From the NCBI GenBank assembly GCA_910584945.1, contig CAJUDY010000005.1, positions 43,921-107,920 on the forward strand: a stretch of DNA of 64,000 nucleotides, in the 5' to 3' direction. A program made the position numbers and the translations under genes. Of this stretch, positions 1 through 8,717 are shown piece after piece. The notes below the pieces were generated by a model that was not told where the DNA came from, made no database searches, and saw nothing but the letters and a program-made list of their open reading frames with translations. How positions within the stretch are numbered: position 1 is the stretch's first letter; every line of letters starts with the position of its first letter. The DNA is from an uncultured Lachnospiraceae bacterium. Lineage in GTDB: Bacteria > Bacillota > Clostridia > Lachnospirales > Lachnospiraceae.

Positions 1-82
1 CCTTCGCCGCCCCCGCCGCACAAGACCCCGTCGTATAACCATACCTCAGCTTCCTGTGATTCTTATACACATACCCTTCCAT
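1..82 (-). CDS. cbiD: Cobalt-precorrin-5B C1-methyltransferase CbiD, N-terminal part
   Basis: Only the first 27 codons are inside the window; the gene continues past the left edge. The peptide has the CbiD opening signature LRYGYTTGSCAAGAAK near residues 12-27. The ATG at 82 follows a strong ribosome site (GGAGGGG, about 6 nt upstream). CbiD methylates C1 of cobalt-precorrin-5B in the anaerobic corrin pathway. It follows cobT on the same strand after a 177-nt gap holding half of a dispersed repeat, so it is probably the next gene of the riboswitch-controlled operon. Confidence 0.85.
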   Translation of the reverse strand, partial: MEGYVYKNHRKLRYGYTTGSCAAGAAK

Positions 83-218
83 ACAATCCCCTCCGCCTCT
101 CAATCATTCTCTTCCCTCTCCACGCATTTCCATTATCCAACCATATGCCGCTCATCTGTCAATACGCAACCTGCCACGACGAGTGTTCGAACAGCGCCTG
201 CCGGCATCCAGCCTGCTA

Positions 219-257
219 TGACCTGATGTTCCTGACGGACCCATTGAAGGGCGCCCC
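219..257. repeat. Dispersed repeat, copy A (left half only)
   Basis: The stretch contains CTGATGTTCCTG followed by GGACCCATTGAAGGGCGCC. It matches the left arm of the full elements near 12.4, 19.8 and 63.1 kb. It begins within a few bases of the cobT stop codon, in the cobT-cbiD gap. No right arm is seen. Confidence 0.6.
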
Positions 258-259
258 TC

Positions 260-1321
260 TCACACTTGATGCGTATACGCCTCCACCTTCCCCCCATCCC
301 ACGTCGTCAGATGATAATACACATTCAGCGCCTGATCAATCATGGACAGTGCCATAATCGCCCCGGTTCCCTCTCCCAGGTGCATCCCCGCCTGAAGAGG
401 CGCCGTCATGCCCAGCCGCCCCACCACCAGCCGGGAAGCCGGCTCCGCCGAGCAGTGGGTACAGATCATATATTCCTTCGCCGTCTCACAGAGCATTCCC
501 GCCAGATAAGCGGAGATCGCCGAAATAAATCCGTCGATCAGAATCGGCATCCGGCAGTAAGCCGCCCCCAGATAGCAGCCCACCATGCCCGCAATATCCA
601 GTCCGCCGATCTTCGAGATCACATCGATGGCGTCCTCCCTGTCCGGACGGTTGACCGCAATCGCCTTTTTGATCACCTTTACTTTCCGCTCCAATCCCTC
701 CGTGGAGAGCCCCGCTCCCCGTCCGGTCACCGTCTCCGCCTCCTGGTCAAAAAGAACCGCCGCACAGGCAGAACTGGTGGTCGTATTGCCAATCCCCATC
801 TCTCCGGTCACGATCAGCTGATAGCCCTCCTCTTTTAATCCGCGGACCACATCCGCCCCGGTCAGAATCGCCCGGATACATTCCTCCCTGGACATGGCCG
901 GCCCCTCCGCGATATTGCCGGTACCGTGGCGCACCGCCCGGTTCTGAATCCTCGGATGTTTTCCGTCCGTCAGAGCCCCGATGTTCACCGGGAACAGCTC
1001 GCACCCAGCAAGATTGCACATCACACAGGCCGTCGACAGCCTGTCCCCCATGTTCTCCAGCACCTGGATCGTCACAGAGCTGTCCGTCTGGGTCACCCCT
1101 TCCTTCACCACACCGTTGTCCGCCCCCATAATCACCACCGCCCGCTTATCTGGATGAGGATGAGGCGTCCCATAGATCCCCGCCAGCCGCACCAGCACCT
1201 CCTCCAGCCATCCAAGTCCCCGAAGTGGTTTACATAAAGAATCCCAGCACCCCCAGGCCTCCTCCATGGCCTTCTCATCCACATGTTCGATCCCCTTCAA
1301 AATCTCTTCCAAACTTTTCAA
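260..1321 (-). CDS. cobT: Nicotinate-nucleotide--dimethylbenzimidazole phosphoribosyltransferase CobT
   Basis: CobT makes alpha-ribazole phosphate from nicotinate mononucleotide and a lower-ligand base for the cobalamin nucleotide loop. At 353 aa it is full family length. The glycine-rich active-site stretch with the catalytic Glu is seen near the C-terminus (MHLGEGTGAI), along with the conserved GEMGIGNTTT motif. The best start is a TTG at 1321 behind a GAGGATGAGAAGG stretch. It lies downstream of cbiC after a 192-nt gap holding an AT-rich palindrome and a half repeat, so a private promoter is possible but not shown. Confidence 0.93.
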   Translation of the reverse strand: MKSLEEILKGIEHVDEKAMEEAWGCWDSLCKPLRGLGWLEEVLVRLAGIYGTPHPHPDKRAVVIMGADNGVVKEGVTQTDSSVTIQVLENMGDRLSTACVMCNLAGCELFPVNIGALTDGKHPRIQNRAVRHGTGNIAEGPAMSREECIRAILTGADVVRGLKEEGYQLIVTGEMGIGNTTTSSACAAVLFDQEAETVTGRGAGLSTEGLERKVKVIKKAIAVNRPDREDAIDVISKIGGLDIAGMVGCYLGAAYCRMPILIDGFISAISAYLAGMLCETAKEYMICTHCSAEPASRLVVGRLGMTAPLQAGMHLGEGTGAIMALSMIDQALNVYYHLTTWDGGKVEAYTHQV

Positions 1322-1373
1322 ACCTTCTCATCCTCCTCATATGCTTTCATTTATGCCGTCCAACTCACATTTA

Positions 1374-1396
1374 CAATATGCAAAAAATGCATATTG
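1374..1396. promoter_or_regulatory. AT-rich perfect palindrome upstream of cobT
   Basis: CAATATGCA and TGCATATTG form perfect 9-bp arms around a five-A spacer (T5 on the coding strand), about 55 nt upstream of the cobT start. There is no following T-run to make a terminator. The symmetry suits a repressor site or an RNA hairpin. No factor can be assigned. Confidence 0.4.
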
Positions 1397-1460
1397 CCTT
1401 TTCGTCCACTTCTTTTATACAACGCAAAAAAATGTGGCCTTACCTTTCACTCCACCAGTC

Positions 1461-1512
1461 CCCAGCCCGGTGCGGGCAGATTTTCCTGAAAGACCCATTG
1501 GGAGGCGGTCGG
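1461..1512. repeat. Dispersed repeat, copy B (left half only)
   Basis: The stretch has GGGCAGATTTTCCTGAAAGA then CCCATTGGGAGGCG, the left arm of the repeat family. It runs right up to the cbiC stop codon at 1514, just as copy A runs up to the cobT stop. Confidence 0.6.
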
Positions 1513-1513
1513 A

Positions 1514-2137
1514 TCACGCATACAACATCGCATTACAGATCGTCGCCGCGATATTGCTTCCTCCTTTGCGCCCCCTGGCCACAATATACGGCGCCCCCGC
1601 CGTCATGATCAGCTCCTTGGCCTCCACCACATTGACAAATCCCACCGGCGCGCCGATGATCAGCGCTGGCCGGACTTTCCCCTCCTGGATCAGTTCATAC
1701 AGCCGAATCAGCGCCGTAGGCGCGTTCCCCACTGCAAAAATCACTTCCTGATCGAGAGCCGCCCCTCTTTCCATACACACCGTCGCCCGGGTGCATTCTC
1801 TTCTCTTCGCCTCCACGGCCACATCCTCGTCCGCCATAAAGCAAAAAGCCTCCCCGCCGTATTCCGAGAGCTTCTTCTTGTTGATGCCCGACCACGCCAT
1901 CCTGGTATCCGTCACGATCGCCGCCCCTCTCCTTAAGGCCTCCACCCCCAGGGCCGCCGCGCCTTCTGAGAAGCAGAGGTTCTCCGCGTAGTCAAAATCC
2001 GCGGAGGTGTGGATACACCTTTTGACAATGGAAAACTCCGGCTCCGGCCAGGTCCTTCCGTTCAATTCCTCCGTGATGATCTCCATGCTACGCTTTTCAA
2101 TCTCCATGGGTCTTACAATCTCTATCTTGTCAAGCAT
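1514..2137 (-). CDS. cbiC: Cobalt-precorrin-8 methylmutase CbiC (CobH family)
   Basis: CbiC moves the C11 methyl group to C12, giving cobyrinate. The 207-aa product starts MLDKIEIVRPMEIEKRSMEI and carries the family stretch AEEPAYG-like region as VGNAPTALIRLYELIQEG plus PALIIGAPVGFVNVVEAKE near residues 120-175. The start at 2137 overlaps the cbiP stop by 8 nt (AATGCTTGA) and has GGAGGCGGG upstream; an in-frame start eight codons earlier lies deeper inside cbiP. The overlap implies translational coupling with cbiP. Confidence 0.9.
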   Translation of the reverse strand: MLDKIEIVRPMEIEKRSMEIITEELNGRTWPEPEFSIVKRCIHTSADFDYAENLCFSEGAAALGVEALRRGAAIVTDTRMAWSGINKKKLSEYGGEAFCFMADEDVAVEAKRRECTRATVCMERGAALDQEVIFAVGNAPTALIRLYELIQEGKVRPALIIGAPVGFVNVVEAKELIMTAGAPYIVARGRKGGSNIAATICNAMLYA

Positions 2138-3632
2138 TGATTCCCGCCTCCAGTATCTCATAGATTTTCTTCATGTCAAAGGACCGTCTTACCAGGTCCG
2201 CCAGCTTGTCATATTCCTGTCTTTTGTGGGCCTCCAGATTAAAGTTCCAGGTACCGTACTCCATCCCCTTTTCTTTCATAAGCTTCCGGATCATGGCTTC
2301 CGCAAAGCCCGCCGTATCAAAGATTCCGTGCAGATAGCTTCCCAGCACGCTGCCGTCCCCATTTCCAAGGGCGTCCACTCTTCCGTCCTCCAGACGCACC
2401 AGTTCCTGACAACCTCCCAGATTCTCGGACACGCCCATATGAATCTCGTACCCGGTCACTTCCCGGCCTTCCCAGTCCGCAAAGAGCCCTGCGCCCCGGA
2501 CCATTCTGCCAGAAGTCCGGGTCCTCGTCTTGGCCTCTGTAAAGACTGTACGCATATCCAGAAGTCCCATGCCCCGCATGGAACCGCCATGCTCCACCCC
2601 CTTAGGGTCCTCCATGACCTGTCCCAGCATCTGGAAGCCTCCGCAGATGCCGATCACCGGCGTCTTTCTCTCCGACTTACGAAGGATCAAGGCCTCCATG
2701 CCCGACTCCCGCATCCACGTTAGATCGTCCATGGTATTCTTTGTGCCGGGCAGAAGGATCAGATCCGGATTTCCCAGCATTCCCGGCTTTTTCACATACC
2801 GGAGAGACACCCCCTCCATCCGCTCAAAAGCGGAAAAATCGGTAAAATTCGAGATGTGGGGAAGATGGATCACCGCCACATCCACTCCAGCGCCTTTATC
2901 GGTTCTGGTCAACCGGTCCGACAGACTGTCCTCGTCGTCGATGTCCAGCTGCTCCATGGGCACCACTCCAAGGACCGGGATGGAAAGCCGCTCTTCGATC
3001 ATGGAAAGTCCCGGCTTTAAGATGTCCGCATCTCCCCGGAACTTGTTGATGACCAGACCTTTGATCATCCGCTGTTCCTCCTCTTCCAGAAGCTTCACCG
3101 TCCCGTACAGCGCCGCGAAAACGCCGCCCCGGTCGATATCTCCCACCAGGAGCACCGGAGCCTTCGCCATCTTCGCCATCCCCATGTTGACGATATCATT
3201 TTCCCGGAGATTGATCTCCGCCGGGCTTCCGGCCCCCTCGATAACGATGATGTCATAGGCTTGATCCAGCCTCTGATAGGCCGCCATCACGTCCCCCTTA
3301 AGCGTTTTCTTGTCCCGGTAGTAATCCATGGCCTTCTGATTACCCCGGACCTCCCCGTTTACGATCACCTGGCTGCCCACATGGCTGGTGGGTTTCAGCA
3401 AAATCGGATTCATATCCACCGTCGGCTCGATCCCGCAGGCCTCCGCTTGCATGGCCTGAGCCCGCCCGATCTCCAGCCCATCCTTCGTGATGTAGGAATT
3501 TAAGGCCATATTCTGGGATTTAAAAGGAGCCACCCTATATCCGTCCTGCATAAAAACCCTGCAAAGCCCCGCCGTCAGAAAACTCTTTCCGGAGTTCGAC
3601 ATGGTTCCCTGCACCATAATCGCTTTCGCCAC
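2130..3632 (-). CDS. cbiP: Cobyric acid synthase CbiP/CobQ
   Basis: This ATP- and glutamine-dependent amidotransferase amidates side chains b, d, e and g of adenosyl-cobyrinate a,c-diamide. The 500-aa product has the N-terminal P-loop-like dethiobiotin-synthetase domain (MVQGTMSNSGKSFLTAGL) and a C-terminal class I amidotransferase domain. The nucleophilic Cys is in GICGGFQMLG, and the His is in SYLHGIFD. A GTG start is preceded by AGAGGTGG. It sits 22 nt after the DUF4132 gene and overlaps cbiC. Confidence 0.95.
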   Translation of the reverse strand: MAKAIMVQGTMSNSGKSFLTAGLCRVFMQDGYRVAPFKSQNMALNSYITKDGLEIGRAQAMQAEACGIEPTVDMNPILLKPTSHVGSQVIVNGEVRGNQKAMDYYRDKKTLKGDVMAAYQRLDQAYDIIVIEGAGSPAEINLRENDIVNMGMAKMAKAPVLLVGDIDRGGVFAALYGTVKLLEEEEQRMIKGLVINKFRGDADILKPGLSMIEERLSIPVLGVVPMEQLDIDDEDSLSDRLTRTDKGAGVDVAVIHLPHISNFTDFSAFERMEGVSLRYVKKPGMLGNPDLILLPGTKNTMDDLTWMRESGMEALILRKSERKTPVIGICGGFQMLGQVMEDPKGVEHGGSMRGMGLLDMRTVFTEAKTRTRTSGRMVRGAGLFADWEGREVTGYEIHMGVSENLGGCQELVRLEDGRVDALGNGDGSVLGSYLHGIFDTAGFAEAMIRKLMKEKGMEYGTWNFNLEAHKRQEYDKLADLVRRSFDMKKIYEILEAGINA

Positions 3633-3654
3633 TTTACCACCTCTTTCTTCCTTA

Positions 3655-6600
3655 TTAAAATCGAAGCTGACGGATCACCGCCGGGTCCTTGATCTTCGCG
3701 TCCTCCGCGAACATCAGGATCTTGGACAGGATCTCCGCGGTCTTCGGGTCTTCATCCACAAAAGGCAAAAAGATCCTGCCTCTGTGCTGGGAGTGCACCG
3801 GCAGTACCTGCAGCATGGCGTTTCCCACCTGATGGACCACGCCGCTGCCCAGATGAACCGTATACTGCCCCAGGGTCCCGTCGATCAGCGCATGGTTTTC
3901 CTGAAGCCGCACGTTGCGGATGCCGAAAAGCTTCAGATTGCCTTCCAGCATGGCCCGGCGCATCTCCACTGTGGAGTGGCTGGCCTCCGGGTCCACCCCT
4001 CCCGCGAAGGCCGTACTGACCGCCAGGTCCGCATCCCGCATGACCTCGCTGTACAGCCGCTCCGGAACCTCCCCGATGGAGAGCTCCCGGAAGGTCTTCC
4101 GGTCGTAGAACGCCACTCCTTCCAACGTGGGCGCCTCGATATCCCCCGAAGAATACCAGTCCGCCAGGACGTAAAGCACCGCTGCTATATTTTCCTTATA
4201 ATAGATCTTTTCAAGGCCGCTCTCCGGATCTGCCACCCAGCGTCTTTCCCGAAGGGTCGCCACCGTCTTCTTCGGCTGAATCTGATGGCCCGCGAACAAC
4301 CGGGACTCCTGTTTTTCCAGCTCTTCCGGGAGCTTCACGTACAGTTCCCGGAACACCTGCTTGAAGGGTTGGCGGATTTTCTTCTCAAAAAGCAGCCTCT
4401 GGTAATCCGTCCAGTGTCCCTCCTGATAAAAATCAAAGGGATGGGCGATCCGGACCTTCGTATCCGGGGGCAGAGACCGCGCCGTTCCCGACCAGTCCAG
4501 AAGTCCCGCCTCACACAGGAATCCCGTCTTCGCCGGGTCCTCCGCCGCAAGGAACACAAGGGAGGACACCATCGGAGAAACCACTGGATGATCCATAAGC
4601 TTTTGAAGCTCCCACAGATCAAAAAGCGTTCCGTCTTCCATTGCCTGCTCGAACATCTGCCGGGTCCTCCGGTACTGCTCTTTCAGCTGTTTGACGGTCT
4701 CCTTGTACCGGAGTACTCCCTCCTGCTTCTTCAAACGAGTCGGAACGGATTTCAGCAGTTTTCCATCTTTTTGGCACTGCAGACTGCTGTTTCCGGTCTC
4801 ATCCACCAGGACCCGGATCTTCACGTCCTCCACGGCCTGCCATTCAAAGCAGTCCGACGCCTCCCTGGTCAGCCGACTCTCCATCCGAAGCAAAAGTCTG
4901 GTCACATCTTCATACCCCGCGTGGATGCTCAGGTTCTGCAAAGCCACTTCACCGGCCCGGCGTTCGCTGGCACGTCGTAAGGCTCCGAATTGACGGCTCT
5001 CCTTCTGGAATTCCCGGATGTACTGATAGCGTTTCAAAAGCTCCCGCTCCCGTTCCTCCCGGTCTTCCGGCAGAGGCAAAAGGGGCAGACTCATCAGAAG
5101 ATCCTTATTCCTCTTTTCCCCGATGGCTTTCGCGAGTGCCTCATAAGTGACGCGCCCCAGGGCGGCGTCTGCGTATTTCCTCGCCCGGGCGTGAATACTG
5201 CCTGCAGCGGAGTATTTTGCCGCCTCATAGAGCATCTGAAAGTTCTTCTCTCCCAGCAGCCCATAGGCCTCCCGGAACCAGTGGATGTCAAAAGCGCCGT
5301 CGCATAACTCTTCCCGACAAAGAGGGGTATACCTCGCCACCTCCGCCATCACATCCTCCGTAAGCCCCTCGCTTACATGAGCCATAAAATAGTAGCAGCC
5401 GCTTCGAAGTCCCGGCGTCTCAAAATAATCTTCCAGTATGAGAATCCACTGCCTGGCGTACATGGCCGCCTCCGCCAGCCGTTTTTTTGTAATACCGCTT
5501 TCTCTGAGCGCCCGCCGGAGGTCTTCCGCCGTCTCTCCCTCCCCCGGATGACAGACCTTGAGCATGCGGCAGAACGTTGTATTCCGGTCCGTACCATAGA
5601 GGCCGTAGGCCTCCCGCCGAAGAGGCTCTTTCCCAAGGGCTTTCAGGATCTGCACCAGCGTCTCCGCCCCGTAAAGCACCTGAATCTCCCGCACACATTT
5701 CGAGAAAGGTGTCTCCTCCTCTCCCCGCCGAAACTCCACCTTCAAAAGCAGCGGAATCAATTCTTCATAAAGCTTCTTTGCCAGCGCAAGCTTTGGGTCC
5801 GCAGAGTCCATCCGGTCGAACCGGAGCTGTCCGCCCTGTCTTGGGACCTGCCCCGGTCCAAAGAAAACATCGACGGCGCTGACACCCCGGCCGCCGTAAT
5901 ACCGACCTAAGATTCCCGCCCGGCACTGGGCCGCGCTGACGGCGCTGACCAGTTCTTCCAACTTCCAGTGCCGGAAAACCGCCCGATACAGCATGTCCTT
6001 GTCCCAGATTCCCCGCACACAGGCCTCTACGCAGGAAGAGATCTTCACTTCCAGCGACAGTTCCAGGGCAAAGGCGCTCTCCCAGTCTTTTTGGTTCGCA
6101 AAAGACAGCCAGTCCATGAGCTCCCGGAAGATCGGAGCCGCGCCCTTTCGGGACAGGAGCTGCCCCTCCTTTCGCCAGGGTTTGGACGGATACTCCGCCA
6201 TGTAGGTCTGCACCTGTCCTTCCAGGGCCTTTGTAAATCCGGCCATTCCCACAAGCCCCCAGTGTCCTTTTAGCTCCTGGGGCACTTTCCGGCGAAACAG
6301 CGCCTCTACAATCGTATCGATCTGTTCCTGATACGCCTGTACCGGGATCAGTTCCTCATAGGGCACACGCCCGAACACCTTCCGGTACAGCTCTTTTTTC
6401 TTCCGATACTCTGGCTCCCGGCGCAGACACGCCTGGTACAGATACACTTCCAATAAAAGCCCCGGTGTGCCGATCTCCGTCTGATAGAAATCCTCCCACA
6501 GCTCTCTCAGAGGAAAATCCTTCTCATAATTCATGGAATAATGATTCCAGATAAGCTTTACTCCCAGAAGCTGCTCTTCTCCCCAGAAGTCCCGGTATTC

Positions 6601-8703
6601 CTGCTCCTTATGTTCTCCGATCAGTGCTTCCAGCCTTCTAAGCACACGGATGCAGGCCTGTTCTCCATAGGTGAACAGCTCTGCCGCCTGGGAAGCGTCC
6701 ACCTGAACGCCCGGGACCACCCATTCCTTTTTCGGATTATAGAGCCCGTAACCGGGTTTTTTTAAGATCTCCTGTACACTGTCCCCTTTCTCCTGGGGGA
6801 CTAATTCTGCAAGCAGCAGCTGTTCCTTCTCCGTGGGATCTGTATAAGACTCCAGAGTTGGAAGCAGCGTCCGGTATTCTGTCGGCTGTTGTTTTTTCAG
6901 ATACAGCGCCAGTTCCAGCGCCCCCATATGACTCTCCTCGGACTTTTCCGCGAAAAGCCGCCGGATGCAGGAGACAAGCGCTTTTGGTTCCTGTTTTTTC
7001 AAGAGCTCCATCGTCTCCACGCGGCTCTTCTTATAGCGCATATGGGCCTCAATCTTTTGGAATTCCTCGGCCGTCAGGGTCAGCCGCCCCACCAGCCGGT
7101 GGGCGACGCTTCTGGTGTGGGACTCCGGATTGCGCAAAAGTTCAAAGAGCAGCTCCCTTCTCACCTTCGTCTTCGGACGGTGCAAAAGCAGTCTGGCCGC
7201 CAGATGCCGTCCGTCTCCGATGAGGCCGATCACCCCCGCCGCCTCGTCAAGAAGATCCTCCTCCTGCAGCGCCCAGGCAAGCAGACACAGGGAGGCCGCC
7301 GCCTGAGACTGGGTAAGCTTCACCCGATACCCGGACGGAATCATGCAGGGATGGAACTCGATCCCCTTCTTCGGAAGCCGGGAAAGCATCTCTTTTAAAA
7401 TCTCATAGGACCGGAGCGCTTCCTCTCTGGTAAGCGAAAGCTTCTCCGGGGTCATCTGCTTTGGCGCTGTCCCCTTGTCATAGGAAGGGGTATACCCATA
7501 CCGGTAGCAGCCGCAGGTGCGGTAATCCATCAGACTCCCCATGACGCCGCAGACGTCTCCCAGAAAATAAGGAAGGTAGCAGGCAGCCAACTCCAGATCT
7601 CCCGGATAGGTGAACCAGATCTTCTTTGCCGCCTTCTGCTGCAGCTTACGGCTCTCCAGAGATCCTACATAGTAGGAAGCGATCATCATCTGATTCTTCG
7701 TGCCCTGCTCTGCCAGACGGAAGATGGCCTGGACGGCGTCCTCGGCGTTATAAAATCCCTTCGCCCACAGGGCGCAGCAGATCCCGACGGAGTCCTCGGA
7801 GACTAGCTGCTCCTCGCAGAACTTCGGCTCCCGCAAACACCGTCCCATCAGAGCCACCAGCTTTTTGGCGATCCGCTCCACGCTGTCGGATTCATAGACA
7901 CCGATCCAGGTGCTGACCGCCCGCCGGACCGAAGAATAGCGGATCAGATCATGGTCCTCAATCACCCGGAATAAAGCAAGAAACGCCTCGGGCCTTCCGG
8001 CATCCATGGTCTCGCACACCGCCTGGCGGGCCCCCTCCTGAAGCCTGGCAGCCAGAAGGAACTTTCCCAGCACCTCATAGAGCCTTTCGGACTTGCTCAT
8101 GACGATCCCCCGGATCAACTCATGGGAGATCATCAGCGTATTCTGCTCTCCGAGCAGAATTCCTTCTACTGCTTCAATGGTCTTCTCCTCTCTCCGGTCA
8201 ATCTGCGCCGCAAGCATGCCTCCGAAGGAAAAGCTTTCCTCCCGGGCGTCTCTGCAGATCTCCTCCGGCACCTTTCCTGAAAGCACCTCCCAGAGCTTTG
8301 CCCCATAGAACCGAAGTCTGGCGTAGGCCCACAGAAGCCGGACGCTGGCATCCACAAAGGGCGTATAACTCTCGCTTCGCAGACTTCTGCGGTAGGGCCC
8401 GCTGGTCATCTGGTACTGATTCATCTCATCCAGCGCATAATAGAACTCCTCCTGCCGGCTTTGTTCCACGCAGAGCTCCACCAGCCGGGAGAGATGCTGC
8501 CGATAGACGTCGCTTAAGCGCCGACTGTCCCGGGCCACCAGAAGACTCACGATCCAGTTGTGGGCTTCCGTGTCCACATAGATGCTTACATGTCCCTCCC
8601 GGTCCAGGCCCGGCAGCAGCCTGCGCTCGGTCTTCGACAACCCTTTGGACGCCTGCAAAAGCCCTTCCGTAAACCGTTTTGTCAGACTTTGTTTTTCCGC
8701 CAT
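3655..8703 (-). CDS. Giant DUF4132-family protein inside the cobalamin operon
   Basis: The 1682-aa protein has no signal peptide or membrane segment, so it is probably cytoplasmic. The last 75 or so residues match the DUF4132 end signature: GQYTVHLGSGVVHQVGN, then VLPVHSQHRGRIFLPF, DPKTAEILSKILMF and a terminal KIKDPAVIRQL. The rest is rich in Leu, Arg and Glu and looks helical and repeat-like; I see no catalytic motif. DUF4132 proteins (E. coli YehI/MolR type) are known near MoxR AAA ATPases and VWA proteins, and such a pair lies at 42.8-45.7 kb here. The gaps to cobD (14 nt) and cbiP (22 nt) are tiny and the start has AGAGGATGG upstream, so it is almost surely co-transcribed with B12 genes. 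Its function is unknown. Confidence 0.8.
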   Translation of the reverse strand: MAEKQSLTKRFTEGLLQASKGLSKTERRLLPGLDREGHVSIYVDTEAHNWIVSLLVARDSRRLSDVYRQHLSRLVELCVEQSRQEEFYYALDEMNQYQMTSGPYRRSLRSESYTPFVDASVRLLWAYARLRFYGAKLWEVLSGKVPEEICRDAREESFSFGGMLAAQIDRREEKTIEAVEGILLGEQNTLMISHELIRGIVMSKSERLYEVLGKFLLAARLQEGARQAVCETMDAGRPEAFLALFRVIEDHDLIRYSSVRRAVSTWIGVYESDSVERIAKKLVALMGRCLREPKFCEEQLVSEDSVGICCALWAKGFYNAEDAVQAIFRLAEQGTKNQMMIASYYVGSLESRKLQQKAAKKIWFTYPGDLELAACYLPYFLGDVCGVMGSLMDYRTCGCYRYGYTPSYDKGTAPKQMTPEKLSLTREEALRSYEILKEMLSRLPKKGIEFHPCMIPSGYRVKLTQSQAAASLCLLAWALQEEDLLDEAAGVIGLIGDGRHLAARLLLHRPKTKVRRELLFELLRNPESHTRSVAHRLVGRLTLTAEEFQKIEAHMRYKKSRVETMELLKKQEPKALVSCIRRLFAEKSEESHMGALELALYLKKQQPTEYRTLLPTLESYTDPTEKEQLLLAELVPQEKGDSVQEILKKPGYGLYNPKKEWVVPGVQVDASQAAELFTYGEQACIRVLRRLEALIGEHKEQEYRDFWGEEQLLGVKLIWNHYSMNYEKDFPLRELWEDFYQTEIGTPGLLLEVYLYQACLRREPEYRKKKELYRKVFGRVPYEELIPVQAYQEQIDTIVEALFRRKVPQELKGHWGLVGMAGFTKALEGQVQTYMAEYPSKPWRKEGQLLSRKGAAPIFRELMDWLSFANQKDWESAFALELSLEVKISSCVEACVRGIWDKDMLYRAVFRHWKLEELVSAVSAAQCRAGILGRYYGGRGVSAVDVFFGPGQVPRQGGQLRFDRMDSADPKLALAKKLYEELIPLLLKVEFRRGEEETPFSKCVREIQVLYGAETLVQILKALGKEPLRREAYGLYGTDRNTTFCRMLKVCHPGEGETAEDLRRALRESGITKKRLAEAAMYARQWILILEDYFETPGLRSGCYYFMAHVSEGLTEDVMAEVARYTPLCREELCDGAFDIHWFREAYGLLGEKNFQMLYEAAKYSAAGSIHARARKYADAALGRVTYEALAKAIGEKRNKDLLMSLPLLPLPEDREERERELLKRYQYIREFQKESRQFGALRRASERRAGEVALQNLSIHAGYEDVTRLLLRMESRLTREASDCFEWQAVEDVKIRVLVDETGNSSLQCQKDGKLLKSVPTRLKKQEGVLRYKETVKQLKEQYRRTRQMFEQAMEDGTLFDLWELQKLMDHPVVSPMVSSLVFLAAEDPAKTGFLCEAGLLDWSGTARSLPPDTKVRIAHPFDFYQEGHWTDYQRLLFEKKIRQPFKQVFRELYVKLPEELEKQESRLFAGHQIQPKKTVATLRERRWVADPESGLEKIYYKENIAAVLYVLADWYSSGDIEAPTLEGVAFYDRKTFRELSIGEVPERLYSEVMRDADLAVSTAFAGGVDPEASHSTVEMRRAMLEGNLKLFGIRNVRLQENHALIDGTLGQYTVHLGSGVVHQVGNAMLQVLPVHSQHRGRIFLPFVDEDPKTAEILSKILMFAEDAKIKDPAVIRQLRF

Positions 8704-8717
8704 ATTGATCCATCCTC

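Noticed and set aside
3601..4980. Long plus-strand frames antisense to the B12 and DUF4132 genes
   Set aside because: These reflect strong GC codon bias on the opposite strand; none has a domain or ribosome site.
3655..8703. CobN-type cobaltochelatase subunit
   Set aside because: Large size and B12 context suggested it, but the C-terminal signature is DUF4132 and no CobN-like motifs were seen.
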